DNA of 64,000 bases from Norana najaformis. Taxonomy: Eukaryota; Annelida; Clitellata; Crassiclitellata; Hormogastridae. The position numbers and the translations under genes are program-made. The stretch is taken from positions 7,223,729 to 7,287,728 of the forward strand of contig OZ029923.1 in assembly GCA_964023275.1 (NCBI GenBank), given 5' to 3'. The notes below the pieces were generated by a model. It was not told the origin of the DNA and made no database searches. It saw nothing but the letters and a program-made list of their open reading frames with translations. This document shows, one piece after another, positions 10,968 to 21,999 of the stretch; the first letter of the stretch is position 1, and each line of letters opens with the position of its first letter.

Positions 10968-13447
10968 CTAAAGTTTGAAATAAAAGCAAAGACATTTAGA
11001 CATTTAGCAGTACAAAAGCATAAATCGACAGGTGCAATAGGTATATCACTATAGAGTTTTCATTATGATAGGGCCACACTAATCGTAATCGTAAATCGCA
11101 AATTACGCATTTCTACACTGCCCAGTAGGCCAAAGCATTGAAAATAAAATCGATAAGGTAGCTTGAGTCAGGTTCAGGTTCAAGTAAAAGGCTACGGTGG
11201 ATGGTGTCGGGAGTTATAGCGAAGAAGTTAGAAGATCAGAACAGGAAGAGTTTTGGAAAGAAGTAGGTAAGCGATTCATAAATTCGTTTAAAGATGATTG
11301 CACATACTTGCATGAAACGATTTCGGACATTCGATGCATTTTAGTTTCACGATCTTAACAGTATCTGTGCTATCATGAACTCAGCGGGGCTGGTACGGAC
11401 ATTTATCTCAAATTAGCAATTGGAAAGATGTTGAATAATTCTTGGACGTATTAGTTCAGAATCCTAACTCTCGCGTAGTCAAATAAACGCATTTAAAGGC
11501 TGTCTACAGAAATGAACATTCATTACCACGAGTCATGTTAAAAAATAGCAGAAATGTTAACGAATTCTAGCTGATCAACTATTGTAAAGTGTTGTTAAGT
11601 CGATCATCTACATAAATATTCTTACATTAATGTTCACATTATATATAGGCCTAAATTTACAGTCGTGACCTGTATCCAAATGCGCCCACCAAGCAAGCCA
11701 TTTATCACTTTTTGCCTGACTAGCGGCGACTTTCTCTGCGATGATGGAAAATAGAATAATGTTAGGTTTAGTTTTATCTGTGCAATTTGCTTTGATAACT
11801 CAGCAGGCTAGAGAATGTACGCGAACAGTCAGCACACTTACAACAAAGCCCGTAAGTTGGTTTTAAGAGATGGTGTAAAATGTTTTGCGAAATATCATTC
11901 TGATAGAAAGAGTCGTGATATTCTGTAGCGTGCTGTTCTGTCGCTGAAAAAGATCTTTTAGCTTCTTATTGTACTCACTCGGTACTTGTATCCAACTCAG
12001 TAATTTGTTCCAAATAGGTCAAGGATCGCACTCGCCGTTGTGTTTTCTCACTCCCTTGCCTGCCGATTATAAAACAGTGTGTTTTAAATATAAGCTAGTA
12101 ATTCTGATGGATTTCGAGTGCTTGTGTGGACTGTTGAAACTACTTTTCATCAAAGCTATTAATGGCATTTAAAGAGAAATGAAACTGAAATGAACACCTT
12201 GCGTCATGGCTAAAATTTAACATTAAAATTTACATCAACGTTTCCTTTAAAAATGAAATATCAATAATTTAAGATATATGCTATATGACGTTTAATGGCA
12301 TCAACGTCATATTTTGCCGAAACATAACATAATATAATTATTTATTAGTCATAAGTGGTTTTCATTTCTTCGCTCGAATTCGAGACAAAGGTCTAAGGTT
12401 TTTAAATTTGATGTTGAAATCGATTTTTTGCATAAACATAATCTCAGTTAGTTTAGTGAATAGTAAATATAGAGCAGTGCTGCTTGCATACGCAATACGA
12501 GATTTTAGGTTTTTGAGGATATTACATGTTTGAATATGATAACTGTGTGAATGAATAACATAGGTTGGCTGAGGAGGAGACAGTCTTTACAGGTTCCATC
12601 AATGCGCTATATTAATGTTCTAATACATAGCTAGCTCTATATGTTTAAGCACTGACAGATATTGTATAACAAATCATGTCTATCCAGGACGTCATGACGC
12701 TGGAAGAGTACAAACGTATAACATAATGTGTCACAAGAGGTAGACTAGGGTAGAGGCCGGCCCACTTTTCGTACTTGATGTGGTAGCATTATAAAATTGA
12801 TGGTGCTGGAGATTGATGTAATACATGGCTAAGAGTCTGCAGTCGATTTTTAGCGTCCGTTATAGCCACTGTGCACAATGCAAGGCGGATTCTTTGATAA
12901 TAATAGAGTAAAATTTTGGGTCTAAAAACTTAACTAGTTTACAAAGTTCAACATTTTAATACTATAGAATAGGTAACTGCTTCCGTGTTTGATTCAGCCA
13001 TAGATCTAGAAATAAAGATATGTATATATATATATATATATATACAAAATTGTATTTTCGAAATAATGGGATTTAGCATGTTGGTTTATTTCATTCTAAA
13101 CAGGTGTACAAATGTAAAGAACATTGTTCTGCGTCAAGATTTTCATGAATAGGTTACAGACACGTACCGAAATGATGTGACCACTACACTGTTGTTTTTG
13201 TATCCAGGACATTTCTCGAACGCTTTGTTGATCTTCAAAGACAAGTGTGTGCAACAGAAGAAATATTAAAATATGTAATAACGAAATGTAGACTTAAGTT
13301 TTTTTTAAAGACGGCAATGATACAAAAATCCAACTAGAGACAATGTTGAGAATCACGATCATGATACTGTAAGCATTAGGTGTGCGATTTTTATTTTTAA
13401 ATTATTTCAAGTTTATTTAAATTGGTTGCTAATTTCAAGCATATTGT
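10968..13447. other. Large intron region of gene A, weak exon candidate only
   Basis: No well-supported exon was found. One candidate, minus strand about 11,741-11,676, follows a good acceptor (ttttccatcatcgcag). It reads KVAASQAKSDKWLAWWAHLD before a GT, but no paralogue supports it. Otherwise the stretch is AT-rich, with a (TA)n run at 13,019-13,044. Confidence 0.4.
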
Positions 13448-13568
13448 TTACTGACGTGCGTCTTTTATTTCTTTAAATTCACGGCTTTTAAATACATAAA
13501 TGACCACCAGAAATGCAAAAAATAACACGGCAGAAGTTGTGGGGACCAACACTTTTAGACGGGTATGC
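13448..13568 (-). CDS. Candidate alternative terminal exon with a membrane helix
   Basis: After an acceptor-like taaattag, the minus strand reads HTRLKVLVPTTSAVL, then FFAFLVVIYVF, then KSREFKEIKDARQ and a stop. This is the form of a membrane helix followed by a short charged cytoplasmic tail. It lies just downstream of the exon at 13,667-13,794 in gene order. If used, it would give a short-tailed membrane form lacking the EGF-like module. The splice phase (2) does not match the preceding exon's phase 0, and no paralogous copy was seen. It may be coincidence. Confidence 0.3.
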
Positions 13569-13666
13569 CTAATTTAGTAATTATTATTTTAGCACACTTA
13601 TTCGGTAACATCACTGCTAATAGGCCAGTGAGTTAATTCTACAATTTAACAAGCAATGTTCCTAAC

Positions 13667-13794
13667 CTCTTTCTGTACAGTGATTTTAAATGAAATACAT
13701 TCACTGCCACTTTGGCAGTTTTCGTCTGTAAAGTCTTCAGACCAACTTTTGTCGAATCCAATGTCGAAAGTCATATTGAATAGAGGAGCTGCAC
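13667..13794 (-). CDS. Mucin gene A: extracellular exon, possible SEA start
   Basis: This 128-nt exon lies between acceptor attgttatag and donor AAAGAG|GTTAGG. It completes a Gly codon (phase 1 in) and ends in phase 0. The 42 residues read AAPLFNMTFDIGFDKSW, then SEDFTDENCQSGSEC, then ISFKITVQKE. The order of a beta-strand, an N-linked site, a Trp-containing turn and a second strand or helix resembles the beginning of SEA domains in membrane mucins. That assignment is by eye only. The phase fits the linker exon at 14,823-14,906 exactly. No equivalent was seen in B or C. The plus-strand ORF here is a shadow. Confidence 0.6.
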
Positions 13795-14379
13795 CTATAA
13801 CAATATTTATGACAAGAGTTTTAAATTATTACGAAGTTATACTGTTCCTTCAGAAAGCAGTCAGTCATATGCGCTGATGGATACTTTATCTCGAATGAAC
13901 TTTGAATTTTCAAGATTCTGCTGAGGTATGTGTACTTTGTAATAAAATGCAAACTGACTTATGGCTTGGTAAAATCATTGGATTCTACAAAAAGCATTAA
14001 ATTGTTGACTTTAAAGTGATATCGTAATAACTGAACTAGCTCAAGGAAAATAAATTTGCATCTGTGTCGTCATTTCGGGAGTGCCTCTGATGATGTGCAG
14101 TTTTGCTTTTGACATGTAAACACGTCTTTCTCACTCCCGCACATACTTTTTCCATTTTATTACGTTAATACACGATTTTTCTCGAATGCTCACAGGATTT
14201 ACATGTCAGTGTTTGCGCTCCATAGTTATTTACTAGGTTTGTCTTGGATTTTGTACTGTAATCGGACATATTCTAACACTGACCGTCATTTTTAATCGGT
14301 CCACTTGAATATCAGTATACCGATTCTCGTTTAAATAATATCGAGCTAACCATGCATGCCATCCCCGACCCAGACATAC

Positions 14380-14490
14380 ATACAATCACACAAAGTACAT
14401 ACATATATACATAAATACAGCATACATACATAAATGCATGCATACATACAAGCATACATACATACATTACATGCGTACGTACACAATAAA
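14380..14490. repeat. CATA-type microsatellite
   Basis: Interrupted catacataca runs in an intron of gene A. They account for the Tyr/Cys-rich minus-strand ORF here. Confidence 0.8.
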
Positions 14491-14822
14491 AATAGGTGTG
14501 TTCTGCTCGTTTTCAATATATCTTGAAAAACTATGCTGTGCAATAAGTCAACATAGTCATTAGCTGACCCGCTAAAAATGTAGTAATGCAACAACTGGAA
14601 CTATATGACTTGCAGGCGGATTTCAAGATCAACAGATGCAACTTTGCCACGTTAAACTACCTCAAGGAAACTTTGCCATACTGAACTAGCATGTCGCTTT
14701 TCTATAGGATGCTTTTGCTACAAAAATAATCTCGTACTATTCAACTCTTAATAGCATCCTATGCAAACCATGCTTCAAACTACATTCACTCTTTTCATTA
14801 GCATAAAATGATGCATAGTTAC

Positions 14823-14906
14823 CAAAATTTGGCTTCTGATAGTCTGGTGGAAGCGTTGTAGTAAGAATCGTCGTAATTGAAGAAGTTATCTGATCTGTTG
14901 TTTCGC
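14823..14906 (-). CDS. Mucin gene A: Thr-rich linker exon
   Basis: This 84-nt exon lies between a clear acceptor (ttttttgtcag) and donor TTTTG|GTAACT. It is phase 1 at both ends, so it can be skipped or added without changing the frame. With the Gly codon completed from the mucin exon it reads GETTDQITSSITTILTTT, then LPPDYQKPNF. This is a Thr/Ser-rich stretch suited to O-glycosylation, connecting the repeat array to the folded membrane-proximal part. Phase agreement with the array exon's donor at 16,957 and with the next exon at 13,794 supports the model. Confidence 0.65.
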
Positions 14907-15727
14907 CTGACAAAAAATGCGCATTATGTATAACAGTATAAATTCGACTCAGCATGCAGATTTTCATTAAGTAGCACATATATATGTATAAATATAACAA
15001 ATAACCACAGTAAGGGTCCGCATTTCCTAAAATTATTTCTTAAACAGACATAAACGGATTTTTGGAGAGTTATCTCCTGAGTTATCTATCTGCTGAAGAG
15101 TTATCGTAAACGAAGGGTACGATTTATGGAACCAAAAAGTGAGGAACCCGTCGCCAGCTGAGGCACAAGCAGTTGAACGACAGATCGAAGTGAAAGGCAA
15201 ATATTGGGTGCCACATGCCGAGCCAGATGTTTACAAAGAAAATCGAGTGGGAAAGGCAAAATTCAGTTCAACTAGCCTAATGGCTGGTTGAACCCCCCAG
15301 AAACTTTCCGATTTTCCAATATGGTGGAAATTTTTATAATTGTACTCAGGCTCCCAGTTAGCATGCAATCATAACCCTCTCCAGCGAGGTCGGATTGTCC
15401 CTTCTGGAGCCAGACATTCAATCACGCCCATTGGAATATGCAATGCTGAAGGAAAGAGTAATAAAACAATAAAGAAGTAATAAAAGAATGTTTTAACTAA
15501 AATGTCAGCAAAATCAAAAATAAAAATTGATATTGTTGCCATTTTGAATACAATTAAGTCGCCATTGTCCAATGCATAAAAAATCATCAGAAAATGACAC
15601 TGATAAGAAATAACGAACAGAACAGCAACGCACAATTAATTATAGTTTTATATGATAAGATGAGAAGTTTATGGCTAAATAATGATAATATTAATGACAA
15701 TGATACCAGTAATAGTAATGACAGTAC

Positions 15728-15788
15728 CTGAGCAAGTATAAGACATTGCAGCCAACATTGCAACAGCAAGACTAAGCCATATAAAAAA
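15728..15788 (-). CDS. Candidate signal-peptide-like exon of gene A
   Basis: After acceptor-like ttactttag the minus strand reads FFIWLSLAVAMLAAMSY, then TCS, and meets a donor-like TCAG|GTACTG in phase 1. This phase would join correctly to the linker exon at 14,906. The text looks like the hydrophobic part of a signal peptide without a good start codon. Its last bases (TGCAATGTC..GCTCAGGTA) resemble the short exon end of copies B and C (at 35,515 and 48,335). It may be the start of an array-free isoform or of the ancestral gene. Confidence 0.35.
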
Positions 15789-16956
15789 CTAAAGTAATAA
15801 ACCTAGAATATACTTAAATGTAATCTTTGGAAACTGCTGGCACTTTAGCTAGTGTGTGCATTCACGAACTGTCTTGTAAATTGTTGTTTAAGCCCAAAAA
15901 ATTGTGGCCTTTCAGGTAAAAAGTGTTGGCAATGCTGAATGTGTTTTGTTAATTCCAATTATAATTGGACATTTATATAACGCAGTTATAAGAAGAACCA
16001 ATCGCAGGCGCTTTCTAGGCTAGAATATATTTGAACCTGCTGGTCACATTAGTTTGTGCTATTGCCTTGCATATGCTATTTAAATTAAGTATGTGCCAGA
16101 TATACGGCATTATACCACACGATCCATAAAGTGAAAATGACGGAGTAAATTAGAAAGAAGGAAAAGTCACCGCCTCTGACCATAGTATTTATGGATATCA
16201 AAGGTTCCTTTTTCAGACACAGGAACTAGCATTTGTACAGTATTTAATTTCCTATGTCTAATGCTAAAAAATTCAAGATAAATTTCACAGTGGGCAGAGT
16301 AAGCCATATTAAAACTACATGATTAAACTACTTCAGACTTAAGTAAAACGGTAATTATACTTTCTTCACTGTGGAAAACTTTAAACCACACTATTATACC
16401 ATATAACATGTTTAGAAATTCCAGCAATCAAGAAACTATAATTAGCGTGTCTGAAGATAACTTAACTGTCATTTTCTCATCTCAACACCCGCAGAGAAAT
16501 TTATAACCTCTTAAAAGAATATAAAAAATTTCGCGATTAGACTACATAAGCTTAAAAGGCGTTTTATTCAGTGTTTTTACACATAAATGCATCGTTAACG
16601 GCAAAACATGTGGCCTACTAGCGTGTTCCAACCACCATGACTTCCTGGTGCGGTTAATGATAGAAAGAGAATATATATTAAGAGACTTTAAGAATACGTA
16701 AATCGTAATGTCGACATAATTACATTGACCCGTGCATAGCCAGAAAGACGTCAACACCAATACCTAGCAAACACTAAGGCCAAGCAGATGACAATTAACA
16801 AGGCCTGGAAAGTACATGCGTCTCATTCTTGTTGTTTCACGTGAAACTTGAATTATATCAATGTTTAAACTCGTTCTAAGAAGATTCTTAAAACTAATAA
16901 AATAATAATTAACATACTGGCTGTAGAAGTAGTGGTTAAGAAATGGGTACATTCAC

Positions 16957-19900
16957 CTGGTGAAAGCGTCTTCATACTACTTGATTCCTTGATTGTAGTA
17001 TAATAAGGCGTTGAAGTGACAGAAAGCGATGGTGCATCGGTCCCAGTTGCAGTTGCCGTTGGTTGTGCAACGGCTGAAGTGACAGAAAGCGATGGCGCAT
17101 CGGTCCCAGTTGCAGTTCCCGTAGGTTGTGCAACGTCTGAAGTGACAGAAAGCGATGGTGCATCGGTCGCAGTTACAGTTGCCGTAGGTTGTGCAACGTC
17201 TGAAGTGACAGAAATCGATGGTGCATCGGTCCCAGTTGCAGTTGCCGTTGGTTGTGCAACGGCTGTAGTGACAGATTGGGATGGTGCATCGATCGCCGTT
17301 GTAGTTGCCGTTGGTTGTGCAACGGCTGAAGTGACAGAAAGCGATGGTGCATCGGTCGCAGTTGTAGTTGCCGTTGGTTGTGCAAGGGCTGAAGTGACAG
17401 AAATCGATGGTGCATCGGTCCCAGTTGCAGTTGCCGTTGGTTGTGCAACGGCTGTAGTGACAGATTGGGATAGTGCATCGATCGCCGTTGTAGTTGCCGT
17501 AGGTTGTGCAACGGCTGAAGTGACAGAAAGCGATGGTGCATCGGTCGCAGTTTTAGTTGCCGTTGGTTGTGCAACGGCTGAAGTGACAGAAATCGATGGT
17601 GCATCGGTCGCAGTTGCAGTTGCCGTTGGTTGTGCAACGGCTGAAGTGACAGAAAGCGATGTTGCATCGGTCGCAGTCGCAGTTGCCGTTGGTTGTGCAA
17701 CGGCTGAAGTGACAGAAATCGATGGTGCATCGGTCGCAGTTGTTATTGCCGATGGCTGTGCAACGGCTGAAGTGACAGAAAACGATGGTGCATCGGTCCC
17801 TGTTGCAGTTCCCGTTGGTTGTGCAACGGCTAAAGTGACAGAAATCGATGGTGCATCAGTTGCAGTTGCCGTAGGTTGTGCAACGGCTGAAGTGACAGAA
17901 ATCGAAGGTGCATCGGTCGCAGATGCAGTTCCCGTTGGTTGTGCAACGGCTGAAGTGACAGAAGCCATGGTGCATCAGTTGCAGTTGCCGTTGGTTGTGC
18001 AACGGCTGAAGTGACAGAAATCGATGTTGCATCGGTCCCTGTTGCAGTTCCCGTGGGTTGTGCAACGGCTGAAGTGGCAGAAATCGATGGTGCATCGGTC
18101 GCAGTTGCAGTTGCCGTTGGTTGTGCAACGTCTGAAGTGACAGAAATCGATAGTGCATCGGTCGCAGTTGCAGTTGCCGTTGGTTGTGCAACGGCTGAAG
18201 TGACAGAAAGCGATGGCGCATCGGTCGTAGTCGCAGTTGCCGTAGGTTGTGCAACGGCTGAAGTAACAGAAATCGATGGTGCATCGGTCGCAGTCGCAGT
18301 TGCCGTAGGTTGTGCAACGGCTGAAGTGACAGAAAGCGATGGTGCATCGGTCGCTGTTGCCGTTGGTTGTGCAACGGCTGAAGTGGCAGAAGGCGATGGT
18401 GCATCGGTCGCAGTTGCAGTTGCCGTTGATTGTGCAACGTCTGAAGTGACAGAAGGCGATGGTGCATCGGTCGCAGTTGCAGTTGCCGTTGGTTGTGCAA
18501 CGGCTGAAGTGAGAGAAATCGATGGTGCATCGGTCGCAGTTGCAGTTGCCGTTGGTTGTGCAACGGCTGAAGTGACAGAAAGCGATGGTGCATCGGTCGC
18601 AGTTGCAGTTCCCGTTGGTTGTGCAACGGCTGTAGTGACAGAAATCGATGGTGTATCGGTCCCAGTTGCAGTTGCCGTTGGTTGTGCAACGGCTGAAGTG
18701 ACAGAAATCGATGGTGCATCGGTCCCAGTTACAGTCGCCGTTGGTTGTGCAACGTCTGAAGTGACAGAAATCGATGATGTATCGGTCCCAGTTGCAGTTG
18801 CCGTAGGTTGTGCAACGGCTGAAGTGACAGAAAGCAATGGTGCTTCAGTTGCAGTTGCCGTTGGTTGTGCAACGGCTGAAGTGACAGAAAGCGATGGTGC
18901 ATCGGTCGCAGTTGCAGTTGCCGTTGGTTGTGCAACGGCTGAAGTGACAGAAATCGATGGTGTATCGGTCCCAGTTGCAGTTGCCGTAGGTTGTGCAACG
19001 GCTGAAGTGACAGAAATCGATGGTGCATCGGTCCCAGTTGCAGTCGCCGTTGGTTGTGCAACGTCTGAAGTGACAGAAATCGATGATGTATCGGTCCCAG
19101 TTGCAGTTGCCGTAGGTTGTGCAACGGCTGAAGTGACAGAAAGCAATGGTGCATCAGTTGCAGTTGCCGTTGGTTGTGCAACGGCTGAAGTGACAGAAAT
19201 CGATGGTGCATCGGTCCCTGTTGCAGTTCCCGTAGGTTGTGCAACGGCTGAAGTTGCAGAAGGCGATGGTGCATCGGTCGCAGTTGCAGTTCCCGTGGGT
19301 TGTGCAACGGCTGAAGTGGCAGAAATCGATGGTGCATCGGTCGCAGTTGCAGTTGCCGTTGGTTGTGCAACGTCTGAAGTGACAGAAATCGATAGTGCAT
19401 CGGTCGCAGTTGCAGTTGCCGTTGGTTGTGCAACGGCTGAAGTGACAGAAAGCGATGGCGCATCGGTCGTAGTCGCAGTTGCCGTAGGTTGTGCAACGGC
19501 TGAAGTAACAGAAATCGATGGTGCATCGGTCGTAGTCGCAGTTGCCGTTGGTTGTGCGACGGCTGAAGTGACAGAAAGCGATGGTGCATCGGTCGCTGTT
19601 GCCGTTGGTTGTGCAACGGCTGAAGTGACAGAAATCGATAGTGCATCGGTCCCTGTTGCAGTTCCCGTAGGTTGTGCAACGGCTGAAGTGGCAGAAAGCG
19701 ATGGTGCATCGGTCGCAGTTGCAGTTGCCGTTGGTTGTGCAACGTCTGAAGTGAGAGAAAGCCATGGTGCATCGGTCGCAGTTGCAGTTGCCGTTGGTTG
19801 TGCAACGGCTGAAGTGACAGAAATCGATGGTGCATCGGTCGCAGTTGCAGTTGCCGTTGGTTGTGCAACGGCTGAAGTAACAGAAAGCGATGGTGCATCG

Positions 19901-21999
19901 GTCCCAGTTGCAGTTCCCGTTGGTTGTGCAACGGCTGTAGTGACAGAAATCGATGGTGTATCGGTCCCAGTTGCAGTTGCCGTAGGTTGTGCAACGGCTG
20001 AAGTGACAGAAATCGATGGTGCATCGGTCCCTGTTCCAGTTGCCGTAGGTTGTGCAACGGCTGAAGTGACAGAAAGCAATGGTGCATCAGTTGCAGTTGC
20101 CGTTGGTTGTGCAACGGCTGAAGTGACAGAAATCGATGGTGCATCGGTCCCTGTTGCAATTCCCGTAGGTTGTGCAACGGCTGAAGTGGCAGAAGGCGAT
20201 GGTGCATCGGTCCCAGTTGCAGTTGCCGTTGGTTGTGCAACGGCTGAAGTGACAGAAATCGATGGTGCATCGGTCCCAGTTGCAGTTCCCGTTGGTTGTG
20301 CAACGGCTGAAGTAACAGAAAGCGATGGTGCATCGGTCCCAGTTGCAGTTCCCGTTGGTTGTGCAACGGCTGAAGTGACAGAAAGCAATGGTGCATCAGT
20401 TGCAGTTGCCGTTGGTTGTGCAACGGCTGAAGTGACAGAAATCGATGGTGCATCGGTCCCAGTTGCAGTTGCCGTAGGTTGTGCAACGGCTGAAGTAACA
20501 GAAAGCGATGGTGCATCGGTCGCAGTCGCAGTTGCCGTTGGTTGTGCGACGGCTGAAGTGACAGAAAGCGATGGTGCATCGGTCGCTGTTGCCGTAGGTT
20601 GTGCAACGGCTGAAGTGACAGAAATCGATGGTGTATCGGTCCCAGTTGCAGTTCCCGTTGGTTGTGCAACGGCTGAAGTGGCAGAAGGCGATGGTGCATC
20701 GGTCGCAGTTGCAGTTGCCGTAGATTGTGCAACGGCTGAAGTGACAGAAATCGATGGTGCATCGGTCCCTGTTGCAGTTCCCGTCGGTTGTGCAACGGCT
20801 GAAGTGGCAGAAGGCGATGGTGCATCGGTCCCAGTTGCAGTTGCCGTTGGTTGTGCAACGGCTGAAGTGACAGAAATCGATGGAGCATCGGTCCCAGTTG
20901 CAGTTCCCGTTGGTTGTGCAACGGCTGAAGTAACAGAAAGCGATGGTGCATCGGTCCCAGTTGCAGTTCCCGTTGGTTGTGCAACGGCTGTAGTGACAGA
21001 AATCGATGATGTATCGGTCCCAGTTGCAGTTGCCGTGGGTTGTGCAACGGCTGAAGTGACAGAAAGCGATGATGCATCGGTCCCAGTTGCAGTTGCCGTA
21101 GGTTGTGCAACGGCTGAAGTGACAGAAAGCGATGGTGCATCGGTCGCAATCGCAGTTGCCGTTGGTTGTGCAACGGCTGAAGTGAGAGAAAACGATGGTG
21201 CATCGGCCGCAGTTGTAGTTGCCGTAGGTTGTGCAACGGCTGAAGTGACAGAAATCGATGGCGCATTAGTTGCAGTTGCCGTTGGTTGTGCAACGGCTGT
21301 AGTGAGAGAAAGCGATGGTGCATCGGTCGCAGTTGCAGTTGCCGTTGGTTGTGCAACGGCTGAAGTGACAGAAATCGATGGTGCATCGGTCCCAGTTGCA
21401 GTTGCCGTTGGTTGTGCAACGGCTGTAGTGAGAGAAAGCCATGGTGCATCGGTCGCAGTTGCAGTTGCCGTTGGTTGTGCAACGGTTGAAGTGACAGAAA
21501 GCAATGGTGCATCGGTCGCAGTTGTAGTTGTCGTAGGTTGTGCAACGGCTGAAGTGACAGAAGGCGATGGTGCATCGATCGCAGTTGCAGTTGCCGTTGG
21601 TTGTGCAACGGCTGAAGTGACAGAAATCGATGGTGCATCGGTCCCAGTTGCAGTTGCCGTAGGTTGTGCAACGGCTGAAGTGACAGAAAGCGATGGTGCA
21701 TCGGTCGCAATCGCAGTTGCCGTAAGTTGTGCAACGGCTGAAGTGAGAGAAAACGATGTTGCATCGGCCGCAGTTGTAGTTGCCGTTGGTTGTGCAACGG
21801 CTGAAGTGACAGAAATCGATGGTGCATAAGTTGCAGTTGCCGTTGGTTGTGCAACGGCTGTAGTGAGAGAAAGCGATGGTGCATCGGTCGCAGTTGCAGT
21901 TGCCGTAGATTGTGCAACGGATGTCTCGACGGTTGATGACATTGCATAAGTTATTGTCATATAAAGCAGAGGTAATCGGAAAAATTGATGCATTTGCAT
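16957..21999 (-). CDS. Mucin gene A: signal peptide and giant PTS-repeat exon
   Basis: The start codon at 21,999 opens with MQMHQFFRLPLLYMT, then ITYAMSS, a short basic head and hydrophobic core that look like a secretion signal. About 80 repeats follow: TSAVAQP plus TATAT(A/G)TDAPS(L/I)SV, 21 residues, or 19 where one TA pair is absent. The composition (mostly Thr, Ser, Ala, Pro; no Cys) is that of a heavily O-glycosylated mucin domain. The exon leaves the array as STPYYTTIKESSSMKTLSP and ends at donor CCAG|GTGAAT in phase 1. Near 17,966 a three-T run of the coding strand is two T, breaking the frame. This may be an assembly error, since the same variant elsewhere has three. If the intron were retained, the frame would end in a hydrophobic LIIILLVL segment. 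This strand and frame is preferred because only it has a signal, a sensible composition and a phased donor. Confidence 0.75.
17000..21925. repeat. Tandem array 1: 63-bp units with 57-bp variants, about 80 copies
   Basis: Near-identical units of 63 bases, with a minority of 57 lacking one 6-base step, are arranged head to tail. Differences cluster at a few codons: the Leu/Ile/Pro position of DAPSxSV, the Ala/Gly position of TAT(A/G)TD, and Ala to Asp before VAQP. Blocks are copied within the array. For example, 18,076-18,360 closely matches 19,321-19,600, and 18,740-18,850 matches 19,020-19,150. All units are multiples of three, so several frames on both strands stay open for kilobases. The 1,272-residue plus-strand ORF and the LHNQRQLQL-type minus ORFs are by-products. 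Confidence 0.95.
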
